From: Desulfobulbaceae bacterium
GTDB lineage: Bacteria > Bacteroidota > Ignavibacteria > Kapaibacteriales > UBA2268
Assembly: GCA_018335795.1 (NCBI GenBank)
Contig: JAGXRP010000082.1
Span: 1 to 64,000 of the forward strand
Length of the DNA: 64,000 bases
Reading direction: 5' to 3'
Made by a program: the position numbers and the translations under genes. Numbering within the stretch: the first letter of the stretch is position 1; every line of letters begins with the position of its first letter. The notes beneath the pieces are model-generated. The model was not told the origin of the DNA, did not search any database, and was given only the letters and a program-made list of their open reading frames with translations. Below are positions 17,779 to 26,697 of the stretch, piece after piece.

Positions 17779-19644
17779 AGCAGCTTGAGTAAATTGCAAG
17801 TCGTATAACATCTTGTATATGCCTGTTTGTGCGATTAATTCTTTGTGAGTGCCACTTTCGGCGATTTTGCCTTTGTCGAACACGTAAATCATGTCGCAAT
17901 CAATAATTGTAGCCAATCGGTGAGCTACGATTATAGCTGTTTTGTCGGCAAGCGATTTGTTGATTGCAGCTTGAACAATTTTTTCGGATTCGGCATCGAG
18001 AGCAGAAGTTGCTTCATCGAATATTAGTATCTGCGGTCCGCGAATCAGTGCCCGAGCAATAGCAATACGTTGCCTTTCGCCACCGGATAGAGTTACTCCT
18101 CGGTCGCCCACAACAGTATCGAAGCCATTTTTCGTATTCATAATGAAATCGTAGGCATTAGATTTTTTTGCAGCGTTGATAATTTGCTCTTCCGTTGCGG
18201 ATTTGAATCCATATTTGATATTATTTCGAATGGTATCATTGAAGAGCATGTTTTCCTGACCTACAATTCCAAATAGAGAGCGATAAGATTTGGTATCGAG
18301 CATTTTGATGTCCTGCCCGTCAATTTCAATCTTGCCACTGTTTGGGTCATAGAATCGGATTATCAAATCGAGCATTGTTGATTTGCCGCTTCCGCTTGAA
18401 CCAACAAAAGCTATTTTTCGAGACTTTGGCAGCACTAATGAAACACCATCAATCACAGGCGAATTATCGTATGAAAATACGAGGTCTTTGATTTCGATTT
18501 GAGCATTAAAATCGCTTATTTTCTCAATCCCGGGCATCACCTTTGGCTCATAATCAAGCACACTGAATACTCTTTCTGCAGCAACCAGACCATGTTGGAA
18601 TCTCGAAATTGAGTTCACAATAGTGGCAACGGGCGACATAATTGAAAACAAAGCGAATAAAAAAAGCATCAATTTCTCAGGTTCCATTTGCCCGTTTAAC
18701 ACTTCGCCACCACCTACAAAAAGCACAACACACAAAGCGAGTATAGCGAAAAATTCATTTGAAGTGGGAATCAACTCGATAATTTTGCGGTGCTTGACTG
18801 CCGATTGCACATACTTTCCGGTTTCTGAGGTGAATTTTTCATTTGCGGTGTCTTCAGCATTGTAAGCTTTGATTACTCGAATTCCTGTGATTGTCTCTGA
18901 AAGAGTTGAAGTATATTCACCCATAGCGGCTTGCATTCTGCCTGCATAACGACGAAGGAACTTCATGGCTGCGCGAACTAAGAAAAAGCTGATTATGCTG
19001 GTGCTGAAAGCTATCAGAGTTAGAATTGGCGAAATTGAGAGCAGGAGCATCAAAAACAATAATACTTGGATGATTTCACGAAGAAAGACTGTTATCGAAT
19101 TTAGAGTTGAGGAATTGATTACTTGAACGTCGTTTGTGAGTATGGAAATCAGATTGCCTTGGCGATTAGCTGAAAAAAAGTCAACCGACAAATCAGTCAG
19201 CTTAGCAAAAACTCTATCCCGAATGGATTTGATTATGCCCTCTTCCAATTTAGTTGAGACAATACCTGCCACGTATTTGAAAATATTTTTCAGAGCAAAC
19301 ACAACGATAATCAGAGCACTAATTTTATAAAGCACATCTCCCCCTTCGTCTCTCAGTCCAATCAGGCTGTACATGAAATCGAAGAAAGAATCTGTAATAT
19401 TATTCAAAGGGTTAGTACTTTCAACAGGCTCGGTATTCACTTTTCCATCGGAAAAAATTAGTTCTAGTATCGGAAGAATCAAAGTAACAGAGACTGTATT
19501 AAGAAAAGAAAAGATGGTATTTAAGACAATTTGCAGAGCCATTAGCCACTTAAACGGGACAACGTACTTTGCTATTCGGAGCAAATTACTGAACGAATTC
19601 GTTTTCTTTTGATTTTTTGTTTTATCTTTCAAATCATTTATCAT
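17767..19644 (-). CDS. MsbA-like ABC exporter (fused membrane and ATPase domains)
   Basis: A half-transporter of 625 aa with an N-terminal six-helix exporter domain and a C-terminal ATPase. The ATPase shows Walker A GSSGSGKST, a Q-loop in FGIVGQENMLF, the signature LSGGERQRIAIARAL, Walker B ILIFDEATSALD and the switch His in IIVAHRLATI. It should act as a homodimer in the inner membrane. The family includes MsbA, the lipid A-core flippase; with lpxB/lpxK about 10 kb away that role is plausible but unproven, and multidrug or peptide export is possible. The ATG at 19644 (GGA upstream) is chosen over 19680 because the added 12 residues match nothing typical. Confidence 0.9.
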   Translation of the reverse strand: MINDLKDKTKNQKKTNSFSNLLRIAKYVVPFKWLMALQIVLNTIFSFLNTVSVTLILPILELIFSDGKVNTEPVESTNPLNNITDSFFDFMYSLIGLRDEGGDVLYKISALIIVVFALKNIFKYVAGIVSTKLEEGIIKSIRDRVFAKLTDLSVDFFSANRQGNLISILTNDVQVINSSTLNSITVFLREIIQVLLFLMLLLSISPILTLIAFSTSIISFFLVRAAMKFLRRYAGRMQAAMGEYTSTLSETITGIRVIKAYNAEDTANEKFTSETGKYVQSAVKHRKIIELIPTSNEFFAILALCVVLFVGGGEVLNGQMEPEKLMLFLFALFSIMSPVATIVNSISRFQHGLVAAERVFSVLDYEPKVMPGIEKISDFNAQIEIKDLVFSYDNSPVIDGVSLVLPKSRKIAFVGSSGSGKSTMLDLIIRFYDPNSGKIEIDGQDIKMLDTKSYRSLFGIVGQENMLFNDTIRNNIKYGFKSATEEQIINAAKKSNAYDFIMNTKNGFDTVVGDRGVTLSGGERQRIAIARALIRGPQILIFDEATSALDAESEKIVQAAINKSLADKTAIIVAHRLATIIDCDMIYVFDKGKIAESGTHKELIAQTGIYKMLYDLQFTQAALKV

Positions 19645-19783
19645 TTTATTCCAATGCAAAAATAAGAAAATTGAGTTCAACCACTAAAATATAATGCTAA
19701 TATCATCTTTATATTGTTTATTGGATAAATCGTAGTTTATTTGTAATTAACAAAATTTTGAAGTTTAGAAATCAGAAATAGAA

Positions 19784-21838
19784 ATGCTCGAAAAAAGAAG
19801 TATTGCATACAAAACATCATTTTTGATACTATCGGCTTTGTCTGTGATATTTTTCATCATATTCGGAGCAAACTACATACTATCGCGGGATTCGGCTATA
19901 TCATCAGTTCGCGAGAAAGCGGAATTGATTACTACAAAAACATTGACCGAAATTGATATAAATCTCAAAAATGTAGAAAAAATTGCCCAAACATCAGCAG
20001 TATTCATATCATCACAAAAGTTAGATTCAGCGGCAATATGTGTTTTCCTACGTTCAGTAGTCGAATCGAATGATGAAATTTACGGCTCAACAATTTCGCT
20101 GGAGCCATATTTGATAGATTCAACGCTGAAGTATTTTGCCCCTTATTTCTTTAGAAGTAATGAAAATGTGCTTTACGGAGATTTATCCCATACATCTTAT
20201 AACTATTTGGTATGGGATTGGTATAAAATGCCGAAAGAAAAAGGTGTTCCTTTATGGAGCGAACCATACTTTGATGAAGGCGGAGGAAACATTTACATGT
20301 CCACTTTCTCATTTCCAATATTCAAGAAGATTGGCGAATATGAGCGTTTTGTAGGTGTTGTTACATGCGACATTGCATTAGATGCATTGAAAGATTATGT
20401 TTCGACTATAAAGGTTTATAATACAGGCTACGCATTTTTAATTTCCAAAACAGGCAAAATCATTGCACATCCTTTTGCAAATTATGAACGAGATACATCA
20501 GTTTCCCATATGGCAGAAAGAACCAACAACCCGAATTTAATTGTTGTAGGCAAAAAAATGACGAGCGGGGCATCTGAATTTTTGGAGTACTCCAGTCCAT
20601 TTGCTAAATCAGATGGTTTCTTATATTATGCCCCATTACCAACAAGCGGATGGGCTTTGGGTTTGTTTTTCCCACGTCAAGAAATTATGGAAGAAGTTAA
20701 TTCGCGAAGCATTTTGATTTTGTTCATTGGATTAGCCGGATTTATTTTCCTTTTCATTATTATCATTCTCATTTCGAAAAATATTTCTAAACCAATTTCA
20801 AAAGCAGTTGAACTTGGAGAATTTCTTGCAGCAGGAGATTTTCATGAAGCACAAATTCTGATTGAAGATTTGAGAAGCGATTACGAAAAGAAAGGAATCA
20901 TGACTAATAACGATACATTTCTGAACTCCAAGAACGAGGTTGTGCGATTGGTTCGGACTGCATTGATTATGACATCTAATCTAAGTTCTTTGATAGGTAA
21001 AGTGCAACAATCATCGCTCGAAGTCAGAAGCGCAGTCAATGAAATTAATGCTTCCGCGAGAGATATGGAAACAAGTGCTACCGAGCAAGCTGCATCATCG
21101 CATGAAGTTACTGCTTCGAGTACAGAAATAGCATCTACATCCAATAAACTTGTTAAGACTATGGATGAAATTAGTAGCAGAATACAAGTTTCAGCACAAA
21201 ACACTCAGGAAGGCAAACTGAAACTTGATGAAATGGAAAGCCATGTACAGGGCTTTGTTAATTCGACAAAATTGTTTTACGATAAATTTTCCATCGTAGA
21301 AGATAAGGCAAAGAAAATCTCAGGAATCGTCACAACTATAAACAAAATTTCTGACCAAACAGGCTTACTTGCACTCAATGCGGCAATCGAAGCAGAACGA
21401 GCCGGCGAATATGGCAAGGGTTTTTCGATTGTAGCACGAGAAATCAGCAGATTATCTGACCAAACGAAAATTGCAGCAAAAGATATTGCTTATATGGTTA
21501 AGGAAATGCAAAATTCAGTCAAAACAGGAATCGGTGAAATTACGAAATTTACAGATAATGTTAATATGACAATTACCGAAGTTATAGACATTAGCCGCCA
21601 CCTAAGTTCAATCATTGACGAAGTACAAGAGTTAGAACCTGAATTCAGAGTGGTTAATTCAGGTATGAAGAATCAAAATTCATCCGCAAACCAAATAAAT
21701 CAAGCTATGAAGCAATTGAACATCACAATAGACCAAACAAAAAATTCATTGACCGAATTTCAAAAGGCTACAAATCAGTTAGTTCAATCAATGCATGATT
21801 TGACTGCTGAGATTTCGTTATTTAAATTGAAGAATTAG
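19784..21838 (+). CDS. Methyl-accepting chemotaxis protein with Cache sensor
   Basis: A transmembrane chemoreceptor of 684 aa. The first membrane helix is near residues 12-33 (FLILSALSVIFFIIFGANYI). A periplasmic double-Cache-type sensor follows to about residue 305, with phrases such as VWDWYKMPKEKGVPLWSEPY, GVVTCDIALDALKDYV and GYAFLISKTGKIIAHP. The second helix is near 309-331, then a HAMP region (ISKPISKAVELGEFLAAGDF). The signalling tip DQTGLLALNAAIEAERAGE lies around residue 525, where it contacts CheA/CheW. No CheB/CheR-docking pentapeptide ends the protein. The ligand is unknown; this Cache type often binds amino or carboxylic acids. No che genes are in the window. Confidence 0.93.
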   Translation: MLEKRSIAYKTSFLILSALSVIFFIIFGANYILSRDSAISSVREKAELITTKTLTEIDINLKNVEKIAQTSAVFISSQKLDSAAICVFLRSVVESNDEIYGSTISLEPYLIDSTLKYFAPYFFRSNENVLYGDLSHTSYNYLVWDWYKMPKEKGVPLWSEPYFDEGGGNIYMSTFSFPIFKKIGEYERFVGVVTCDIALDALKDYVSTIKVYNTGYAFLISKTGKIIAHPFANYERDTSVSHMAERTNNPNLIVVGKKMTSGASEFLEYSSPFAKSDGFLYYAPLPTSGWALGLFFPRQEIMEEVNSRSILILFIGLAGFIFLFIIIILISKNISKPISKAVELGEFLAAGDFHEAQILIEDLRSDYEKKGIMTNNDTFLNSKNEVVRLVRTALIMTSNLSSLIGKVQQSSLEVRSAVNEINASARDMETSATEQAASSHEVTASSTEIASTSNKLVKTMDEISSRIQVSAQNTQEGKLKLDEMESHVQGFVNSTKLFYDKFSIVEDKAKKISGIVTTINKISDQTGLLALNAAIEAERAGEYGKGFSIVAREISRLSDQTKIAAKDIAYMVKEMQNSVKTGIGEITKFTDNVNMTITEVIDISRHLSSIIDEVQELEPEFRVVNSGMKNQNSSANQINQAMKQLNITIDQTKNSLTEFQKATNQLVQSMHDLTAEISLFKLKN

Positions 21839-21844
21839 TAATTG

Positions 21845-22243
21845 CTATTGACCGCTCAATAATGTGGGAACGACTAAATAAAATCTGGGAATTTCTACTT
21901 GGAAAAACACGCCTTCGTCAGTGATGAAAGTGTATTCGCCTTCCATAGTCCCCCACTCTGTATCCATCGGGCAATTGCTTGTGTATGTAAATGATTGTCC
22001 CGGTAATAATTTTGGAGTAAATCCAACTACTCCATCGCCTCTGACCTCTTCGCGAATACCGTCTGCGTTAATTATAATCCAATGTCGGGACAATAGCTGA
22101 ACTTGCTTTTGACCTAAATTGGTTAATGTTACGGTATAAGCAAAGAAATTGCGTGAATCTCCTTGAACTCTTTCAGGTGAAATGTATTCCGGAACCACTT
22201 CAACCATTACATCATTTGATATTTTTTTATTATTTGTATTCAT
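21845..22243 (-). CDS. apaG: ApaG protein (Co2+/Mg2+ efflux-associated)
   Basis: An ApaG-family protein of 132 aa. Nearly the full family pattern is visible: YTVTLTNLGQKQVQLLSRHW, the nucleotide-loop-like EVRGDGVVGFTP, LLPGQSFTYTSNCPMDTEWG and GTMEGEYTF. The fold is a fibronectin-III-like beta sandwich. ApaG has been linked to cobalt resistance and magnesium efflux in enterobacteria, but its molecular role is unclear. The apaH partner is absent here; a NUDIX Ap4A-hydrolase-like gene sits 4 kb away. It is convergent with the chemoreceptor gene, with 6 bp between stops. Confidence 0.93.
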   Translation of the reverse strand: MNTNNKKISNDVMVEVVPEYISPERVQGDSRNFFAYTVTLTNLGQKQVQLLSRHWIIINADGIREEVRGDGVVGFTPKLLPGQSFTYTSNCPMDTEWGTMEGEYTFITDEGVFFQVEIPRFYLVVPTLLSGQ

Positions 22244-22358
22244 ATAGTAAATTTTTAAGTTAATAAACCAAGAATCTTTCGTAATATTGTATTGTAAAAT
22301 AAATAAAAATAGAAAAGAACATTTATTAAATTACTATTTTAGAGAATAGGTTAAAATT

Positions 22359-24860
22359 ATGAAACGTATAATACTTTTAGTCTCGGGAATCATTCTGCTT
22401 TTTACCAACAATTCATATTCACAAAAGAGCTTCACCACTTATTACGAAATGCGTGATTTTATGCAATCATCATCAGGGGCATTCAAATTTGGATTATATG
22501 GATTCGACAATCCGGCAATCTTGAATTACAACCAGAGTAGTTTAGATATGTTGGGTATTATTTCAAGTCAAGAAAATATCATTGGATTCAAACGCTGGGG
22601 ATTGTTTACAGGGCTGGGCGGAACAGGATTTGGTGTAATGTCTCGTTTTTACGATGGCAAACCCGCTTATGATTATCGAATTTCACAAAGTTTTGGCAGC
22701 CGAACTTTCGGGATGGGAATTTCATATGGATGGTCAAACAGTCATGGTTTGAAATACGGTTTTGGAGACATGATGCAAGTCGGTATGCTAATTCGTCCAA
22801 ACGGAAATTTATCCTTAGCATTCAATCATGCTTTTTCATTGATGAATTCTAATGCAGAAACAGTTGCAGAAATTGCAATTAGACCATTTACCGATTACCC
22901 TATGACTTTTTTTGTAGATGCATCTTTATTTGATGATAAGAATTTGTCCGATTTAAATTATAGCGGTGGCTTGTCATGGGAATTTGCACCCGGGGTCAGA
23001 GCCAATGGACGTTATTTCAGGGATGAAATATATTCATTAGGTGTGGATATTAGTTTTGGAAGATATGGAGTTGGTTATAATCAAGTTTCAAATTCATCAG
23101 ATGGATTCGCTCAATCTGCAGTTGGGTTGAGAATGTTTGGTAATGACAGAACTTTTACTGATGATGTTTTGAGCGATGATATGTTCGTAGCTTTGGATTT
23201 ATCAGGCTCGATAAAATATCAACGGAATCGTTGGTTTGATGATTCGATGACATTAATTGATTTGTTATACCTTATTGATGAATCAATCAAAGATGAGTTT
23301 ATCAAAGGCATGGTAGTAAATTTGACAAATTTTTCTGCAAATAAATCTATGACTTGGGAAATCAGAAACAAATTACTCGAATTTAAAAATTCGGGCAAAA
23401 CAATTGTAGCATATATTGACAGAGCCTCTATTGATTTATACCACTTAGCATCGGTTGCCGATAAAATCATCATTGATGAAATGGGATATCTCAGTATCAA
23501 AGGTTATGCTTCGGGTAGAAGTTATTATAAACGCATGTTTGATAATTTGGGTGTAGGGTTTGAGGAACTGAGATATTTCAAATATAAATCTGCTTTCGAG
23601 GACTACACACGCACAGAAATGTCCGAAGGTGAACGAGAACAACGTCAAGCATTGATAGATTCTTGGTATGAAAGTACTCGCGAAGAAATTTGCTCTTCTC
23701 GCAAAATAAGCATTAGCGATTTTGACAGGATTGTTGACTCGAAAATCGGATATTTCCCGAGTGATGCAATTGCAGAAAAATTGGCAGATGAAATGGGACG
23801 TTGGATGGATATGGAAAAGAAAATATCAAAAGATTATCGAATAGCCGGAGTTGTTCCAATCGGATACAGACAATATCTCGAAGAACCTATAGACGACCAA
23901 TGGGGTGCACCCAAGAAGCGCATTGCGATTTATTATCTGACCGGCGTTTGCGATATGGACGAAGGAATCAAAGCTCGTGAAGCAGCCGAAACAATCAAAT
24001 GGATTTTAGAAAGCCCATATTATTCGGCTTTGATTTTAAGAGTGGATTCGCCGGGCGGTGATGCAATGGCTTCAGATTATATTTCAAAATTACTCAGTGA
24101 AAGAAAAGACAAAATTAAAATTGTCAATGTAAAAAATTTTAGATTAGATCACTCTATATGGGCATCATTTTTTTCCTTTGAAAAGGATGTAAAACCTGTA
24201 ATTGTAACACAAGGAATGGTTGCTGCTTCAGGTGGATATTGGCTTTCGATGAATGCAGATGAAATTGTGGCTTCGCCTTTTACCGTTACCGGTTCGATTG
24301 GCGTAATTGGAGCATGGATTTACGACAAAGGCTTGCAAGATACACTCGGCATAGGTTACGATATGATAAAAAGAGGTAAATATTCCGATATGGGTCAATC
24401 TTATACGCTGCCGATTATTCCAATTGGGTTGCCGCTAAGAAATTTGACACCCGATGAATTAGACCAAAGGACAATCGAAATCATGGCATTGTATGACAAG
24501 TTTATCACTCTTGTGACTGAAGGAAGGGAGATATCAAAAGATAATGTCGAAGTAGTCGCTCAAGGTAGAATATGGACCGGCGTTGATGCTAAGAAAATCG
24601 GTTTGGTGGACAAAATTGGCGGTTTGGATGATGCAATAAAAGTAGCTAAGGAAAAAGCCGGCATAAAAGAAGGCGAACGATACACAATTGACGAATTTCC
24701 TGCACCTAAGATGTTCGACCTAATCCCCTTTATTTCAAACATGGTGGGAATCAACGTAGAAAAAACGAAGCAAGAAATCAATACTTTAGATTTCTTGCTT
24801 CAAAATAACGGCAAACCAATGCCAATGCTTTCTATAGATTATTGGGATATAATCAAATAA
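22359..24860 (+). CDS. sppA: SppA-like S49 signal peptide peptidase fused to an N-terminal beta-barrel-like domain
   Basis: An 833-aa protein in two parts. After a signal peptide (MKRIILLVSGIILLFTNNSYS), residues about 25-270 are aromatic, alternating beta strands, with GFDNPAILNYN resembling the N-terminal plug/hatch wording of PorV-type barrels. From about 285 it is a double S49 protease of the 67K type. Lys410 in FKYKSAFEDYTRTEMS matches the catalytic Lys of E. coli SppA, and Ser624 in MVAASGGYWLS is the nucleophile; GSIGVIGAW follows. An insertion of about 25 residues (around KIVNVKNFRLDHSIWASF) precedes the Ser block. Normal SppA is about 600 aa and inner-membrane bound, so the extra domain is unusual. 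It probably degrades signal peptides or envelope proteins. Confidence 0.88.
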   Translation: MKRIILLVSGIILLFTNNSYSQKSFTTYYEMRDFMQSSSGAFKFGLYGFDNPAILNYNQSSLDMLGIISSQENIIGFKRWGLFTGLGGTGFGVMSRFYDGKPAYDYRISQSFGSRTFGMGISYGWSNSHGLKYGFGDMMQVGMLIRPNGNLSLAFNHAFSLMNSNAETVAEIAIRPFTDYPMTFFVDASLFDDKNLSDLNYSGGLSWEFAPGVRANGRYFRDEIYSLGVDISFGRYGVGYNQVSNSSDGFAQSAVGLRMFGNDRTFTDDVLSDDMFVALDLSGSIKYQRNRWFDDSMTLIDLLYLIDESIKDEFIKGMVVNLTNFSANKSMTWEIRNKLLEFKNSGKTIVAYIDRASIDLYHLASVADKIIIDEMGYLSIKGYASGRSYYKRMFDNLGVGFEELRYFKYKSAFEDYTRTEMSEGEREQRQALIDSWYESTREEICSSRKISISDFDRIVDSKIGYFPSDAIAEKLADEMGRWMDMEKKISKDYRIAGVVPIGYRQYLEEPIDDQWGAPKKRIAIYYLTGVCDMDEGIKAREAAETIKWILESPYYSALILRVDSPGGDAMASDYISKLLSERKDKIKIVNVKNFRLDHSIWASFFSFEKDVKPVIVTQGMVAASGGYWLSMNADEIVASPFTVTGSIGVIGAWIYDKGLQDTLGIGYDMIKRGKYSDMGQSYTLPIIPIGLPLRNLTPDELDQRTIEIMALYDKFITLVTEGREISKDNVEVVAQGRIWTGVDAKKIGLVDKIGGLDDAIKVAKEKAGIKEGERYTIDEFPAPKMFDLIPFISNMVGINVEKTKQEINTLDFLLQNNGKPMPMLSIDYWDIIK

Positions 24861-25760
24861 TTATCTACCCTGTTGAGCTTCGTCGTAAATTTGAGAATTT
24901 GAAGGGTCTAAATACATCAAATCGCGAAAAACACCCGGGTGCTTTTTGTATCCTTTGAACATATCAGCTAATTCCGGCGCTTTTGCATCGAAAAAAGCTT
25001 GTATCAAAATCGAAGGACTTGAGAGTTTTTTGTTTTTGAAATCCGCCATTTCTTGGATTACAAATGCTAGATTCGAAAGTCCTTGTTCGCGGTCTTCTGC
25101 CATAACGTCTAAGCCGTCATAATAATAGCTGAAGACTAACTTACGTAAAGGTTCAAATTTCATATCAGTCATTTCGGAAATAAGTGTATAGCGAGTAAAT
25201 TCACCCGGGGTTGCAGTAGTTTGCCATCCATCGGCACCAAAAGCAGCCCCCATTGTAACTATAGTACGAGCTAATTCATACACACGACTACCGCTAAGTG
25301 CTTCATATGTATCAAGGTCAAATCCAATGATAAGTAGCATGTAAAAATCGAGTAAAGAAGTAAATTCATTATATCGCGAAGGGTTGTAGGAAAGCATTGC
25401 CCCACGATTGTATTCAAAGACCCAAGTGCGGTCAATCAATTTCAAAGTTACCGACATGCCACCTTCTTGCCCGTAAATATAGCGTTTAGCTGCGATAAAC
25501 AATTGCGCCGAATAATGATTCTGCATACCACCTGTTACTGCAATATTTACCTCAATAGGGATTTTGGGTCCCTCCCAATCAATACTTGTAAATCTTTGGT
25601 TGTTGAGATATGTTTCGACATCGCCTTGTAGCGAAAGTATATTTGTCCGATATTCTTCAGGGATGGGTTCCATATTTACCGAAACAGTAGCTTCAATTTC
25701 TTGAGCTTTGATAGCAATGCTTGCTAAAACAAATACAACAAGTATTTTCAAATAATTCAT
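24861..25760 (-). CDS. porD: PorD-like T9SS-associated protein (DUF4835)
   Basis: A 299-aa exported protein. The signal peptide MNYLKILVVFVLASIAIKAQ starts at the ATG at 25760 with TTGGA upstream; the 43-residue extension to 25889 is rejected as it overlaps the divergent gene. The text matches the DUF4835 family, annotated in Bacteroidota as T9SS protein PorD: EIEATVSVNMEPIPEE, a segment on fibre-like IDWEGPKIPIEVNIAV, and LLDFYMLLIIGFDLDTYEALSG. Its role in secretion is not well defined. It is consistent with the many T9SS cargo genes here. It ends directly at the sppA stop codon, tail to tail. Confidence 0.85.
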   Translation of the reverse strand: MNYLKILVVFVLASIAIKAQEIEATVSVNMEPIPEEYRTNILSLQGDVETYLNNQRFTSIDWEGPKIPIEVNIAVTGGMQNHYSAQLFIAAKRYIYGQEGGMSVTLKLIDRTWVFEYNRGAMLSYNPSRYNEFTSLLDFYMLLIIGFDLDTYEALSGSRVYELARTIVTMGAAFGADGWQTTATPGEFTRYTLISEMTDMKFEPLRKLVFSYYYDGLDVMAEDREQGLSNLAFVIQEMADFKNKKLSSPSILIQAFFDAKAPELADMFKGYKKHPGVFRDLMYLDPSNSQIYDEAQQGR

Positions 25761-25874
25761 GATATTTCCAATTTTGTTCTTGATTATATTACTAAAAATA
25801 AGTAATTTCACACAAAGTACTAAAACTAAAACGAAATAATTGACTAATAGTTTAGATTTGTCGGAAAATCTTTC

Positions 25875-26690
25875 ATGAATCCGTGCCAATTTTTCAAAAT
25901 CCTGTTTCTGATTTTTTTACTTACAACGGAAATCTTGTTATCGCAGATTTTCGGTAAATATATTTTGGACCCTATTCCTTCGGCAACTGCGAATGCATCA
26001 TTGTTCAAGCATTCAAAAAATCCTGCGACAGAATTATACGACAAATCTTTCAATTCAGATTTAAGAATTTCGCCGTATAGGTTCGGTATCAAAGAGCTTA
26101 CTCCGGCAGAAATTAATTTTCAGTTCGGACTGTCGGAGAATCATTTTATCAATTCAAATTTTTTCTATATCGGCAATAATTTATACAATGAATATTCTGC
26201 CGAATTGGGCTATAGCACCAAATTATCCGATAAAATACTCGTGGGCGTTGCAGCCGATTACAGCACAATCAGCATAGATAGATTCTCGTCGCAATCAGCA
26301 TTTTCGGTTCATATTGGGAGTAAATTATCAATCACTGACAATTTGGATGCCGGATTTTACATGCGTAATTTGCTCAAATCATCTTACGGGAGCGACTCGC
26401 TTTATATTTGGCAAACGGCTGTGGTTGGAGTTTCTTACAAAATTATGGAGGACGCTCAAATTGACGCAGATGCAATAATTGATATAACACACAAATCAGC
26501 CATAGCTTTAGCATTTAAATATTCGGTTTTAGAATTCGCAGATTTGAGAATTGCATGGAGAAACTCCCCCTCATTCATTGAAGCAGGAATTTTGTTAAAA
26601 GATATTTACTCTATTGATTTCGTTTTATTAACTCAATACAACAGCATTTTGGGTATTTCGCCAATGCTCGGGATATCCTCGTCATTCTGA
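25875..26690 (+). CDS. Outer-membrane beta-barrel protein, unrecognised
   Basis: A 271-aa exported protein. The signal peptide (FFKILFLIFLLTTEILLSQ) is followed by NASLFKHSKNPATEL, reminiscent of the opening of PorV/UPF0164-type barrels, and then by alternating aromatic beta strands (INFQFGLSENHF, YSAELGYSTKLS, ILVGVAADYS) ending in Phe, the usual outer-membrane barrel terminus. I cannot assign it to a named family. It is 7 nt upstream of the helix-hairpin-helix barrel gene, so the two are likely one transcript and may work together. A -7-like TAGATTTG at 25853-25860 is too close to the ATG to be a safe promoter call. Confidence 0.7.
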   Translation: MNPCQFFKILFLIFLLTTEILLSQIFGKYILDPIPSATANASLFKHSKNPATELYDKSFNSDLRISPYRFGIKELTPAEINFQFGLSENHFINSNFFYIGNNLYNEYSAELGYSTKLSDKILVGVAADYSTISIDRFSSQSAFSVHIGSKLSITDNLDAGFYMRNLLKSSYGSDSLYIWQTAVVGVSYKIMEDAQIDADAIIDITHKSAIALAFKYSVLEFADLRIAWRNSPSFIEAGILLKDIYSIDFVLLTQYNSILGISPMLGISSSF

Positions 26691-26697
26691 TTGATAC

